From: Leptodactylus fallax
Lineage: Eukaryota > Chordata > Amphibia > Anura > Leptodactylidae
DNA: 64,000 nt
NCBI GenBank assembly: GCA_947044405.1
Contig: CAMRHE010000330.1
Span: forward strand, 682,001-746,000
Direction of reading: 5' to 3'
Shown: positions 25,116 through 39,004 of the stretch, one piece after another
How positions within the stretch are numbered: position 1 is the stretch's first letter
How the letters are laid out: each line of letters opens with the position of its first letter
Made by a program: the position numbers and the translations under genes
Notes under the pieces: generated by a model
What the model saw: the letters and a program-made list of their open reading frames with translations, nothing else
Database searches by the model: none
Told to the model about the DNA's origin: nothing

Positions 25116-28100
25116 TCGGACCTGCTCTAGACCATCATATTCCCCATAATTGATGACAAACTAGTATAAAATGATGCCTTAAATCTACTCCAGTTTCTAG
25201 CTGGAGGGCAGCAGATGTGCCTAATTTATTAAGAGGCATACGCTTATTACTAAATTAGTCACAACTCTGATCTGGTACACAGGGGGATCAAGACCAGCAT
25301 ACGAAATGCCAGCCTTGTTAAATCCTGCGCCCATTGCACACATCCTAATGATGTGAACAGATTACGTCCAGTGAGCGAGTGATCATCGATAGTCTGCGGT
25401 AAAGCAAATTATCTTTTACCCACACCTAAAAACATGCTTGGACATTTGCAATGTAAAAAGCATAGTAATGCTGAAAAGAATGAAAACCACGCTGAACAAA
25501 ACCGCACAATCCATCATTCACATGACAATGAATGCAGCATGTAAATGTAATTCAATGAGTGCTGATTGATTTTCTACATCGATGATCCCCGCTCATTACC
25601 ACGAATTATACATTTGCTCATGTGAAAGGACCTTCTGTTCACAATGGACCTCTAAGGCCGGGTTCATAGGTTTCCACTATGTTATGGCTAAGACCACGAC
25701 GAAAAGCAAAGAGGTGATCGTGGCTACAAGCAAAATGACAATGGTCATGTGGTTGTGCAGCCGATAGCAAACAGCTTTTAGTAGCAATTCATTTGAACAA
25801 CTAAGCCAACATGATGCAATGTGTGAATTCAGTCTAAGGCTACATTCACACAACAGTGATTAATGGCCGCTTCCTTTTTTTGTGCACATCACATGGCAAC
25901 ATTAAATTCAATGTCAGTGAATGTGGCTATTCAAAAGGACCATTACTTTGACGGTCTGTTCTCACATGTCCTTGTCCTATTTCTGTCCGTTTTCACGGAT
26001 CCTTCCATACACTGAAATGTACGGGTGCCCCTTAGGCTACATTCAGACGACCAAGGAGGGGAAAAAAAAAAAAAGTCCATTTTTAACGGCCGTCTTGCAC
26101 CCGAGGCCACACATCGCAATAAAGCTGCATTTCTTGTTGCAGCTTATGTTTTTTTGTTTTTTTTTTAGCCAAAGCCAAGAGTGGCTTAAAAACCAATGGG
26201 AAATATAAAGGAAATTCATACTTCTTACTGCTAAATTATTGGTTTAGACTCAAAAAATCCCCAGCAAAATCTGCAAACAAAAGCTGCTGTTCTGGAACAC
26301 GTAGCTTCAGCCTAAAAAGTAGCAAATCCATAAGCAATATACATTGGCAGCGATACTCTGAATATCGAGTAGGACAAATCTGCAATCGTCAAGAGATTTG
26401 CAGATCGCTAAAAACGGCAGCAAGTCCTCAGATCGCCAGAGATATTTTATGCTGGGTATGAATGAGGTTTATCTAAATTATAGGATATACCCAAACCTTA
26501 CAAGTGAAGATCAAGAGCTCAAACTACATTTAGGATCAATTGGTCACTTTAGATACAGGCATTATGGCTAATGGGATGAGTGAAAGGCACTAATCCAAAG
26601 CTGGAAAACCCTTGTCATCTGTTCCCAAGATGTGACCTCATGCTCTTGTTATTTTATGCATTACCATCTTTCTGGCTCACTGAAGGGCAGTCATAGGGCC
26701 CTGAGCGTACACAGTACAAACAGCAGGGGGTGCCTCTCTGGGTCACTAGATAAACTACAGTGCAGACCTAGTCACACACCTTATACATAATAACAACGTA
26801 AAAGATGGCTTGTTATTGAAGGACTATACATTTAGATTACCCTTATCTATAGGAAAAGGGGGTTTAACTGCTGGGGCCCTGACCAATTCATAAAAAGGCT
26901 GAGTGGTTGGGCAATCCACCAATCACCAAGTTATACCCTAATGGATAGGGTGTAGCATGAAATAACTGGAAAACCCATTTAAAGGGGCTACCCCTCTGTA
27001 AAAATTTGATAATCTATCCTTAAGAAAGTCCATCTATGTGGGTCTGAAGGTTGTGCCCACCACAGATCAGTCATTGATTACATGCCAAGTGCTCTGCTGC
27101 CCACCGCATACGTTTAGTAGTGGTGGGTCCACAGACTTGGACACAGCTGCAGTACCCTTTCCTGCCGTTACTCACAGTAGCGCTTGTGAGCAGAGGAGCA
27201 CCTGGCATGTAAACAATGCTGGGCGGAGCACGATCTGGTAAACAGCTGATCTACAGGGTTTCTGATCATCAATCTTAGCTCAGCAAGGGTCTGACTTGAA
27301 GGGAGTCTATAACCAGCACCCTGCATAGCAACCCAGCCTGCAGATAGATTAAGGTGACACCAACCAATGTGGGGAGCTGTGTTGTTGACTGGGTTCTAGT
27401 AACAGTAAAGTAAAACAGTAAAGATTGATGGTCTACCCTTAGATTTCAGTGGGGAAATGGTATAGTACTTACACTCCCTGTACAGTAAGTGAGTGGCGCG
27501 GTTCCCCTGTGCTGCGTTGATACCAGTGATCTGCAGGGGTCCCGGGTGTCAGACCCCTGCAGATATAAGGATAGACCATCAAACTTAAACTGGATAACCC
27601 CTTTAATATAGTCCCACAATTTTAGAACTAACTTTTCGAAAAGACTGATGACAGAATCTCTCAAATGACAGGCCATCAATTTTAATTATTTTTATTTAAT
27701 AATTTTCTTTTTAAATATTATTATTATTTTTTTTTTTTTTTAAAGATGAATAATCTCTTCATTTTTTCCCCAACATTTTTGCTGTATGACTCACTGGCCC
27801 AAAATATTTTATTGCTCACTGTATAGGGTTACAACCTATTCTTAAGCTTCCTCTAGGTGGTTGAGCATGCTCAGTTCCTTATCATAAGACTCTTAAAGAC
27901 TTTAACGTCAATGGATTATGGTATGTGCATGCACCATTAAAGTCAATGAGTCTCTGCAGACTGTCAATTTCTCGTTTTTTTTTAGCATGAATTTAAAAAA
28001 AAAATTCTCATATCCAAGTATAAAAAGCGTCACTAAAGTCTGTCAGTCGGTGCAGATTTCCATGCAGAATTCAGTGCAGTGCATTTTCCTCATGCAAATC

Positions 28101-29066
28101 CTAAATGTGTTTAAGTGCCCCAATAGTGTTGCTAACCTGCAAGGACCCAACAGAAACAATTCCTGGGCTTTTCTTGTCAGCGGTAAAACGATATCAAACC
28201 TTTGGACAAGGTTCAAACAAGGGTGCATAGTTTCTGGTTTAATAATTCCCACAGAATACGGCAATTCATAAATGCTCCTTTCATGCCCAGACCAAAAAAA
28301 AAAAAAAAAAAAAGCGCCATGTAGAAAGGCTCATGTAACATTAGCCCCAGGCCAATACTATGTGTGCACACCAGTACATGGTGCATGTGTCACAATCATT
28401 GATGTAGAGGTTACACATCACATAGCACAAAGTGTCTGCTTATAGAGACCATGGGGTACGGGACCCTTACAACCCTCCAGTAGAGGGTTACAAAATATCC
28501 TGTTAACCCCTCATAATATATAATAAGCTACCACAATTTTTTACAGAAGTTGTGGAAGTTATTAGCTGGCAGCAGTAAGCGGAGGATGCAGCAGACGCAG
28601 TGCAGGTTCTGCAGGAGCTGACACAGCTCACACTCCGTCTGACAGCAAAGAAAAAGCAAGAGGTCAAGGGCTAAATACTACTTTTTGAGTATTTCTATAG
28701 AATATTACAATATGGGGATGGCAGCATATTGTTGACCACGTACTGTTGTATTAGAGTAATAGGTTTTCTTGTTGGCACAATCTTCACATCGGCAGCTACG
28801 GAGACACGTGCATTGTAGGGATCCATATTAGGGAGAACAGGACACCATGTGCAGCGTGCTCAGGAGGTATACGACTCTCACTGAGCGTTATATTACTTCT
28901 TATGGACTGAACACACATATCAGAATAGATTTTAATATTTGACAACTCCACAAAACCCAGAAGGCCAATACAGAAAGTTTCCATGGGCATCGTCTATTGG
29001 AATATGACTACTATAACAGATGTCAAAAAGAGCGGTGACATCTTTCCTACCATCCTGAAAAGGCAA

Positions 29067-29090
29067 ATCTATCTATCTATCTATCTATCT
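29067..29090. repeat. (ATCT)6 microsatellite
   Basis: Six perfect ATCT units. Confidence 0.95.
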
Positions 29091-32000
29091 AGGCGTATAC
29101 CAACAACCACCTTATGCATCACTGCATAACTAAAGAAACCTGGGCAACAAAAAATATGGGATTTGGAACGACATCCATATGGATTGTCCCTCAGTATTCC
29201 CAGATATGGCTGAACAAAATTTAAAGGGGTGTTCCAATGACTAGCACTGAAGTTGTATGACGATGGATTTTTTCAGAGCATATTCTCCATTATTAAAGGG
29301 ATCTGTCCAGGTTTAATTTTTTTTTTTTTTTTATGGCCTACCCTTGTTTGGGACCCTGGCACATACAATATCAATAGCCTACCTGTACAGACAGAAATGG
29401 CACTTGCACCAGTCATGTACACAATACAGGGCTGGAGGCAGAGGGCACAGCCTGCTGTATAGCAGTGCTGCAGCGATGGCGCTTGGACACTATATTGTGG
29501 ACGAAGCTTTCTGCTTCCTAGCCTTGTATTGTGCATCAGACGGAAAATGGAAGCGGCTCCGTACAGCTGATTGGTATGGAGACCAGACAACCCCTTTAAG
29601 GCCTGGTTCCAATCTGCGTTCGGGAACCCCCCAAATGAAAACCTATATGCATAAAAAAGTCCCCAAGCGGACTCCCCCGAACGGAAACCGGAACGCAGAT
29701 GTGAATCAGGCCTCAGGGTAATTTTCAGGCTCTTTGGGACCACTAAAACACAAGGATGGTATTAAGCAGCCAAGGTTTAGGGTGTATCATACCACTGATC
29801 ACCATTGGCGTGGCTCTCAGTAACGCTTACATACCAAGAGCTGCACAGCTCACTTACTGTACAAGCTGAAGCAGTGAGTAGGTCCTGCAGCACTGTCCCA
29901 TTGGAAGTCTATGCAGTACCTACACTCACTGCTTCAGCTTGTACACGTGCTGCTACAGTTTGTGCGACAAATGAGCGGCCTGGCTCACGGTATGTAAACA
30001 TAACCAAGGGCTGTGCTGTCTCTGTACAGCTGATCAGCAGGGGTCCCGTGTATCAAACCCCCGCAGATCTAATATGGATATCCTATCCTAAAGAATAGCT
30101 ATCAAATTCTACAAACCAGATAACCCCTTTACATAATTGTGCTTAGCTTGCAAAATCAAGAAACCACCAGAAAATTCCATGCAGTTTTAATTTCACTGTG
30201 TGAACGCAACCTAAAAGGAGTTGTAAAGAATTAGAAACAGGGCCACACCTGTCTAGGAACTGTCTTCAGTATTGCAACTGAGTTTTATAGAAATAAGAGT
30301 GGCAAGTGTCGCACTGTTTTAGGAAGAAAGCAGGCAAATTTTCCTTATCCTGTACCAGGACTGGCATCCATGGTATATAATAAGTCATTTTAGAAAAGGG
30401 TCCTCAAGAACCATTTGCTGAGAATCCTTCTAGTCTGGCTGAGATATTTCTATGCAAACACAACACGATCCCTGTGAGCTGTATTATCACTGGGTGTTCA
30501 CGCAGGCCAGCACATGGCTGGTGACATCATAACGGTGCTATGCAGATAATGTAATACGGAGATACTGAAAAGCAAATAATGACAGGTTGGAATAACCAGC
30601 AGAGATCCCCATGAATATGTATAACCTGCTTGACAAAGTGACATAACATCCAAAAATAGAAATGAAGTTGGGCCACATAATCCACATGAATGGACACAGC
30701 ACATCTAACCCTGTTACAGCCATGAGAGTGCATCAGTCTGGTCATTCCCACCATCTCCATCATTCTGCTGCAGCAATTCGCTCCATAGATTTACAATATT
30801 GAATCCAGAAATTAAATCATAAAAATAACTTCACATATCACACGTGCCAAATCAGAGACTTCCTTACACATACACACACTAGTGCTGTCAGGTTATTGCT
30901 CCCATCAATGTAACACACTGGGGGATAAACCATCAACCCTCTCCGGAATATGCTGCCGATTATTAATGCTTAGTTTCATTACAGTAATTGATGATACCAG
31001 AGAGAAGTCACATTAGGCCCCATTCACATTTGCGTCACGATTTACGATGAGTCAGACAAGTCATACAAGCCGCTATTCCCTCCGCAAACCCCAAATACAT
31101 ATGCACACTCAGCCAAGCATACAAGTGTCAGTGTGCAGAGGAGAGCAACTACATAGGGAGCAAGAGATGGCATTGCTGCAGTACAAAAACTGAAGACTGT
31201 TTTTTTTGTTCTTCTTAAACTCCTTCCCTTTCCCAGTTAGGATTTGTGGAACATCAAAACCTTTAATGGATGAAAATAACAAACAAAACAACCCCCACCC
31301 CATATAAATGATAAATGTGTATCAACGTACAAGCATCACTTCACACCGGCCATGTGCTCTCGCCGATGTATTAGAGCAGTTTGGTGCAACTGATCCACCC
31401 TGGGTGCTCCAGACTGCTCATTTGCATATTGTAAAAAAAAAAAAGTTTATAAAAATGAATATCTTGGTAATGAAGATACAAATTTTCATGGGGAAAAAAG
31501 ATGTTGCTGGTTTAATATGCTTCACCCTGGTGACACACTCCCTTTAAGAACTTAATACTCATTTCTTTAACATAAGGGTGTGGCTTGTGTCAAATAATAT
31601 GGCCATTGATCTAATTTCTATGTATATATACATACAGGATGTATTTAATTAGCCTTTCTTTGAGATGTCTAAATGCAGAGTGACCAAAAGTTACATCTTG
31701 ATCACTGAGCAGCGCAGGGATGGGCGGACATTTTGCAGCACATTGCTGTTCCCATGGCAGAATGAAGGCTACAGGGTGAAAAAATAAACGCTTGCTAACT
31801 GATTCAAAAACCACAAGTCAAACAATTTTTTGCAGAATTTATCTTTGTGTTCTACAGTTCTCAGCCACAGAACCCGCGCTCACCATGTGTGAACTTACTC
31901 ACAAGAGGAACACACATAGAACATGTTGGACCTGGTGCGGAGCCAGTCTGGAGTATTAGTCTGAAGTGTTTATCATGGGCCGTGCCATTTTAAGGAAATA

Positions 32001-34224
32001 TTCTTCAGACATCAATCAAGCTAATGAGTTTTTACACAGTGCCAGAAACAGCTCATAGGCTAAATCTGCCCCAGTTCCTATCCAAGGACCAGTATCAATA
32101 ACCGTTCTCTACCCATCAAAGAACAAGAAAGGCAATATGTGTCATGGGGGTTTTGCCTTCCTCTGGATCAACACTGTAGGGTTATAGGTTGGACTTGGTG
32201 GACCTGTGTCTTCATCCAACCTCATCTACTATGTAACTATATGCCACAGCAGTAGTACAACTCTATATGATGACTACTTCTGATCAATGACGACACAGGA
32301 GGTCGAGATATTCAGCAGTACAGGGCAGAATATAAGCTGCATTCAATGTGTCTTTATTCTGCTAATGTAGCGTTATCATAGCTATCTTATTAGGGAAATT
32401 CTAGTAACGCCATTCCCCATAATCTTTTAAACAAGTCCAATTCTTTCAGCATTTAATAGTTATTGCTCCCCTCATTCTGGCACAGTTGGATTTTTTTTTC
32501 TCTAGCCCCCACCGTTCCTGAGCAATCAATGCAGTTAGCATATCAGGGACCAAAACTATCTAGTCCTTGTTCTGTCAGGAGGGCGGTATCAGGCAAGGGG
32601 TGCGATTCTGAGCTGTAACACTGGCTGCCTCTGAATCATGACCCCCTGCCTGACACTGTTCTTCTGACATTACAGAGCTTAAAGGGGTTATCTGGCTTCG
32701 ATGATTGATGGTCTACAGGGCAGCACTGTAGTACCTACACTCACCACTACAATTTATACAGCGAGTGAGCAGCATGGCTCTCCTGCACTACCTCGGTATT
32801 GGTGACTGAAAGGGTCTAACCACCAGGATACGATAAGGATAGGTCATCATAGAAACCAGATAACCCCTTTAAATAGCACATCAGGCATCAAAATTCACTG
32901 TGCTTGTTGCTCAGGAACGGTGGAGGCTAGAGAGAAAATTCCAACTGTGCTGGAATCAGTAGTAGAGAGGCACCTATTAACAGGTACTAAGAATTGGTGG
33001 AGATGGTGAAAGGTCCTCTTTGAGAAGTTTGTCCTGTGGGATTAAATGTTTCAGAAACTGGACAAGAAAGGTTAAAATGAGAGACGTATTACTTACATCA
33101 CTGATCACCCGTTGTTGCCAATCTGGTCCTGTTTCGACACACTGGAAATGCCTGGTTAGCCAATTACTAACTGACATGGATCACCAATGTCGCCGAAGTT
33201 ATCTAAGTGGGCATTTCCTGTGTTTCAAGACAGAACTAGGATGTACAGAGAAGACACCTGGTAAATGGTGGAATGGGAGCGCTAGGAGAATAGTGGATAC
33301 TCACAGGGAAGAGGAGATGGTAGGCCAAACCACCAACTCCTATTTTTCCACAGCCCGACTGACTCCTTCATAAAGGAATGACAGCCATGGTCAGACAGAC
33401 GCAGTAAAGTCCATCTAATTCCACAGGATAGGTAATCTTTTGAGTTTCAACTTCTGGACCACGCACAGGTCAGCTGTTCCAACAGTATCTGGATGCAGGA
33501 AGCTGTAGTAGTGGATGAGGAGCATGCACAGGCTTCTCCTAATAGGAGCAGAGCTGTATTTCCCAGAACCACCACTATACAGTGGATGGGGCGGCTGTAC
33601 TGCTCCTATTACTTGAATAGAAGCAGCTTGCACATGCTCCCCGTCCTCTGCTGTAACTTCCACTGCTTAGAGGTTACCAGAACAGATGACCTGTGCACAT
33701 ATCACATACTGATGACCTATTCTGTGGTTAGGTCATCAGTATGAAAAATTGATTTGGGATCAGACAACCCCTTTAAAAGGGGTTTTAGAAAAGAAGCAGA
33801 ATGGGTTAATCTGCCTCCACTTTTCACCCCAATGCTATGGCTTATCTTTTTATAAGGTGCAGTACAGAGAACTGAGCTTTATCATGATTTCTGAGCCAAT
33901 GTAAATGATACATGGAGGAGTCCCAGTGAACAGGAAATATCAGCGCTAGTCATGTGATTCCACTGAGCTTTTTGTCAAATAAGGAACACTGCTTATCATA
34001 GGATTTACTGAAAAGCATCCAATGACACGTACTGACACTTCCTGCTAGACGAGGACTCATTCACGTATAATTTACAGACAGTAAAAATGATAAAGTTCAG
34101 TTCTTCCCTGTGCTGAAAGTTGGGATATTTAAATAGCTAAAACCCAGCATCAGTGGCGTAACAAGAGACCATGTGGCCCCACTTTACTGTCACCACCTTA
34201 AGCAGCAAGTTCAGAATTTGGTCT

Positions 34225-34300
34225 GCACGGGGAGAACGCCCACAGCGCGAGGATAACGCCCACAGCGCCGCCACAGCGTGGGGATAACGCCCACACAAAA
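34225..34300. repeat. Short GC-rich tandem repeat
   Basis: The phrase 'gataacgcccacagcg', or a close variant (gagaacgcccacagcg, ggataacgcccacac), occurs three times within about 75 bp of otherwise AT-rich intron. There are about three irregular copies with spacing of 18-33 bp. Confidence 0.65.
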
Positions 34301-36260
34301 AGATAACCGCGTACACTGCGGCATGACAGCATATGAAGAAAATAAGTACAACGTCACAAGCCAACCTTATGTCATTCCAGTAAAGTAATGCAGGTACAAT
34401 TGTTTTCCACATCCCCTTCCATCCATAGTTATCACTGACTCTTTGTCTACGTGGAAATGGATGTTGGGCCCAATAGCAGCCGCTATGTCTGCTACGCTGG
34501 TAGTTACACCCAAACCCAGCATGACATCAAAGTACCCCCATAGCTAGGTTTGTATACTACAGTACCTAATAAAAGCACAGAATAAAGGCAGCGAGAGCAT
34601 CCCAAGCACACAAAAGCATGTACCCTGGGGAACCCATAGCACAGGATGAGGGTGAGCTTTGTTCTTGAGAACCCCTGATCTGGGCTCAAAAAATTTTGGG
34701 AAACAGTGACCCAGAGGTCTAGTCTAGAGGACTTGTACACTCCTCCTCATTTGTAAAGGTGCCTTCAGATGCCGCAGATTTTGTTGCAGGAATTATTGAA
34801 ACTTAAAATACCATTCATTTCAATAGTGCTTACAGAATTTCACAAGCTTGGCATCATATCAACTCCATTCAGATGAATGGAACTAATTTACTGCAAAAAT
34901 ACCTGCAGCGTCTGAAAGAACCCTTAAGTTCAGGCCACTTGTTGTGGAAAAGCTGCAGGTAAGAGTGGCTTCAAAAGGAATGGAAATAGAAGGCTCTATT
35001 CAGACTACCATGGTGCAAAACTGCCATGAAAAAGGGACATTTTTGCATCCATGGAGCACCCGTTTTCTGGATCCCTCATACACTTGAGTCTATTGAGGGG
35101 TCTGTGAAAAAGGGCAAAAAAAAAAATAAGACATCCTGTTTTTTTGATGGTCCGTTCAGACTGTCAAAAAAAAAAAAAAAAAAAAAGTCACGTGATTACC
35201 TCAATTCATTGAATTGATTTTAATACAGACGTGCGACAGTCAATAACATTGTTCATCTGAATAGAGCCTAAATGAAACACTTAAACTTCCTTCTGCTACA
35301 TCCACTATGGGCTTTGGCTCAAAAAAAAAAAAACAACTTTCCATAATCTATGGCCTTCAGGCTTAGGAATCAAGCAGCCCATCAGGACAAGGAGTTGTGA
35401 ACAAGGAGGGGGTACCCCATTAAGGAGACCAGCCCCTGTTGTGGAGGACTCTGCACATCCACATATGTACAGTATGTACAGTACATAGTCATAGACTGAC
35501 TGGAATGACAGCTTACACTACACATCCCCAGTCATAGCTGCTGCAGGTGACGGATGTGGCAAAACTACAAGAGCTATAATAGGAAAAAAAAAAAAAAAAA
35601 AAGTCTAATATACAACCCAAAAAGCCACACTACCATCAGTCATCATCTTCCCCAGAAGCAATGCTTATGTTGTCCCTGTGAGGCACTTCTAACGCATGGA
35701 GCAACTGCTGCTAGGACATGCTGACAGATGTTGCAAAAAATCTGCATCATTTCTATATCATTACACAGAAAAAACCCATACCAAGTGGTTGCTGTTGTGC
35801 CACACATTTCACCTTGTGAGGTGCAAAGACAAATCTGCGGTGCAAGCCAGAAATGCATACAATTGACACGCTATAGATTATAAATTTGTGCCATAGGTCA
35901 AGCTATGTGCAGATTCTGCTACGGAAATTTTCTGCAGGGGGAACGAGATTTTTAATCATGTAAAATACTGCAAAACAGCCGCATGCAAATTCAGGGACTG
36001 AAAATCTGCAGCGTTTCGGTCCTGTGTGGACGTATCCTTACGATTTCCTGCCTTTCTGAGAATCCCACAGTATTTGTTTTACATATCACATGTAACAAAA
36101 AATATTACACAAAGAAAACCAATAACATTGTAACAAACCCTCCTCCCGCTGACACACTGTTACAACATTTTGCAACATTTGAGGCTGTGACTATCTGTCC
36201 ATGATCCCATTGTAACAAATCTACCCTCAATCCTGCCATGTTCATGGGAATTACCCCATA

Positions 36261-36994
36261 TTTGGTGGAGGATGTGGATTACAGTGGATCGCCCTGGTGA
36301 TTTGGTGGAGGATGTGGATTACACTAGCTCGCCCTAGAGATTTAGTGGAGGATGTGGATTACAGTGGATCGCCCTGGTGATTTGGTGTAGCTTGAGGAAT
36401 ACAGTGGATCACCCTGATGATTTGGTATAGATTGAGGATTACAATGGATCACCCTGGTGATTTGGTGTAGGATGTGGATTACAGTGGATCACCCTGATGA
36501 TTTGGTATAGATTGAGGAATACAGTGGATCGCCCTGGTGATTTGGTATAGATTGAGGAATACAGTGGATCGCCCTGGTGATTTGGTATAGATTGAGGAAT
36601 ACAGTGGATCACCCTGGTGATTTGGTATAGATTGAGGATTACAGTGGATCACCCTGGTGATTTGGTATAGATTGAGGAATACAGTGGATCGCCCTGGTGA
36701 TTTGGTATAGATTGAGGAATACAGTGGATCACCCTGATGATTTGGTATAGATTGAGGATTACAATGGATCACCCTGGTGATTTGGTGTAGGATGTGGATT
36801 ACAGTGGATCACCCTGATGATTTGGTATAGATTGAGGAATACAGTGGATCACCCTGGTGATTTGGTATAGATTGAGGATTACAGTGGATCACCCTGGTGA
36901 TTTGGTATAGATTGAGGAATACAATGGATCACCCTGGTGATTTGGTGTAGGATGTGGATTACAGTGGATCACCCTGGTGATTTGGTGGAGGATT
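36261..36994. repeat. 40-bp minisatellite, 18 copies
   Basis: Units start every 40 bases from 36,261, with consensus tttggtatagattgaggaat followed by acagtggatcaccctggtga. Eighteen full units and a partial one are present with no length variants. Variable sites are ggag/tatag, gatt/gaat, gatcg/gatca and ggtga/gatga. Units 5-6 and 13-14 are identical pairs, indicating an eight-unit (320-bp) higher-order duplication. The array lies in larp4b intron 1, about 420 bp downstream of the exon 1 donor. Confidence 0.97.
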
Positions 36995-37299
36995 ACATAC
37001 AGTAATGGTCTACAATCATTTACTAAATGAATTATCTATTGATACATCCAACATATATTATAAGTACTTCAAGTCTATGCTTATAGGCCCAAAAAAGGCA
37101 AATTGTCCTTGGGCTATAGACCACAATCCTCCACATACGGCTAATTCAATCCAACACTAAACCTAATGCAGTATGTCAACATATGTGGCTGTAAATGACT
37201 TCTACTGTCCGCTGTTATCAGCCATCACAGGGATGAGAGGTTGCCTCTAGGGGTCTGTAATGGGAGGCATGAGCTGTGATCAGGGGCTGGGTGGATAAT

Positions 37300-37990
37300 G
37301 GGGGAAGGGCAGGGCTGATGGTGGCAGGGAGGCCCCGTCCAGTCAGGGCAGTGCGGGGACCAGCGGGGAGGTCTGGGCCGGAGGAAGCAGGGCGGGTTAT
37401 GAGGGCCGCTCTCACCTGCTGGTGCTTGCTGTCAGGTCTCGGCCTGCTCGCCTCGCAGTCCCCGGCCTCCTCCTCTCTCGGACTCTTCCCCTCGGCTGCT
37501 CGGGTGGGCGGGCGGCTGTCAGGCGGGGAGGACGGGAGAGGAGGAAGAACGAAGAGTCCGCTCCGTGACGACGGGAATAGAAACCAGACACACGCCGTGC
37601 TCTGCCCGCAGGGGAACAGCCGAGTACACAGTGAGGGGCAGCTCGGACGTCCAGGAGCAGCGGGGCGGGAGACGAGGCGGTGACGGCTGGCTATGGTGGC
37701 GGCGGGACGCCCGCAGTTAGCACGACAATTTCTCTATCCCGTAAAAAGGAGGACGAAAAAAAAACCGAGACAGTGTAACTTCCTGCGCCCGCCGGAAGTC
37801 CCGCCTCCGTTGTCTCCACCTATTGGACGTTGTGAAGAGGGCTGGGATGAACGCCACGGCCCGGAGCGCACTGCGCCTGACGCAGGGAACCGCCGCTGAC
37901 GTCACGGGGAAGTCCGGCGGCGCTGAGGGGGCGGAGCCTGGCTGCGGCTGGAATCTCCTCCCCATTGAAACTGTTCTCCTAGCAACAAGT
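37300..37990 (-). promoter_or_regulatory. larp4b: CpG-island promoter and exon 1 of larp4b
   Basis: This is the only strongly GC- and CpG-rich stretch in the larp4b half of the window. A minus-strand donor CCAGCAG|GTGAGA follows position 37,416 and probably ends the untranslated first exon. Upstream on the minus strand are a facing pair of ETS-type sites (acttcctg 37,778-37,785 and ccggaagt 37,792-37,799) and an inverted CCAAT box (attgg 37,822-37,826). An NRF1-like gcgcactgcgc (37,866-37,876) and a perfect palindromic CRE tgacgtca (37,897-37,904) follow. No TATA box is seen. This is a typical housekeeping promoter. The exact start site cannot be read, and divergent transcription to the right is possible, though no gene is visible there. 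Confidence 0.8.
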
Positions 37991-39004
37991 GACGCCGAAT
38001 TAAACGGTTCAATCATAGGCGGTTGCGGAGCGGTTGTAAACAGCGTCCAGACAATCTATCAGGGGCTATATTCACACGGAGCAGATTGGACACAGAAATT
38101 ATGTGGCTGCCCTGTCCTTCTAAATGAGGAAAATTAAATTCCCCATTAAAGTGAATACATTTAATTGTAATTTGAAAATATTTTTGGAACAAATCCTCCC
38201 TGTGTGAATATGCACTGAAAATATGACGTGTCAGATTCAAGATTATTTAAAGGGGTTTTTGGGACTTTAGGAATGAAGACTTGTCCTTAGATAGGTCATC
38301 AATATCAGATTAGTGGGGTCCAAACATCTGGCACCATTGATCAGGTGCGGCAGTGCTTAGAGGGGTTGTCCAGGAATTGGAAAAATCACATAGGAGACCA
38401 GGGGAGGAGTAACATAAAAAAAGCATACTCACCTGTCCCCGAAGCTCAGGTGCTTACCGAGTCTTCAGTGCCAGAAGTCCTGCACCGCATGTGACTACTG
38501 AAGCCAATCAGTGACATCAGCGGTGGCTGGAAAGGACACGGTGACATCACTCACGGTATTGTCCTGCAACCGAAGCTTGGACTTGACAGTCACGTGTGGC
38601 ACAGGACTTGTGATGGCAGGCTTCACCAATCAGATATTGATGACCTATCTTAAAGGGGTTTTCCAGCCCCAAATGGGTTTTTCATACTGATGACCTATCC
38701 AGGGTCATCAGTATGTGACCTGTAGGAGTCTGACACCCGGATCCCACACAGAACAGCTGTTCCTGCCGCCGCCATGTGGTGTAAGTTGCTACAGTGGACA
38801 GGGAGGGCCTGGAGGCTGCTTGTATTCAAATAATAGGAGCGGAAGCTTGAAGGCAATTTCAACTAAGGCCAAGTTCATACACAGCAGTCACCAGAGTGAC
38901 ATTCACATATCCACAGACTGTCATTGGTGTGATGCATCCGAGATGCAATAGCATGAGTCAAAAAAACTGCAACGGCACGTATATGAAATGCGGATGAGTA
39001 AAGA

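Larger units (their letters stand above)
14808..37415 (-). other. larp4b intron 1 (22.6 kb), repeats only
   Basis: No exon with recognisable protein was found. The interval is filled with dispersed repeats, many of the type 'cctatccttaggataggtcatcaatat ... ggataacccctttaa', at about 16,610-16,850, 18,500-18,730, 20,455-20,690, 21,840-22,180, 23,220-23,545, 26,990-27,300, 27,440-27,610, 29,290-29,610, 29,990-30,130, 32,690-32,880 and 33,410-33,780. It also holds two GGCCCCACGTGG-ended MITEs, two SINE-like segments, a local duplication at 24.7 and 25.0 kb, a GC-rich short tandem repeat at 34.2 kb and the 40-bp minisatellite at 36.3-37.0 kb. Confidence 0.7.
1..37900 (-). other. larp4b: larp4b gene, 5' half (promoter to acidic exon)
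   Basis: The span joins the minus-strand exons described below: a CpG-rich promoter with an exon 1 donor after 37,416, a start-codon exon at 14,678-14,807, a PAM2w exon at 3,483-3,627 and an acidic exon at 165-320. LARP4B is a cytoplasmic La-related protein that binds AU-rich and poly(A) RNA and poly(A)-binding protein, and promotes mRNA stability and translation. Exon phases agree throughout: the start exon ends in phase 0, the next begins in phase 0 and ends in phase 1, and the acidic exon begins with two bases that complete that codon. The La motif and RRM should lie beyond position 1 on the left. A short segment that I recall between the start-exon and PAM2w-exon residues in the mammalian protein was not found here. 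It may be a small exon that I missed, or it may be absent. Confidence 0.88.

Noticed and set aside
29273..29743. 156-codon minus-strand frame
   Set aside because: It is composed of a common interspersed repeat (cctatcc and gatgg-type text) with poly(T). Similar frames occur in other copies of the repeat.
36479..36772. Open frame with repeating IHCNPQSIPNHQ-type text, and the idea of a CRISPR array
   Set aside because: It is the translation of the 40-bp minisatellite. Units are directly adjacent without unique spacers, so it is neither a gene nor a CRISPR array.
37276..37899. Open frames on both strands in the GC-rich stretch
   Set aside because: CpG islands lack stop codons by composition. 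No conserved protein or consistent splice context was seen apart from the exon 1 donor.
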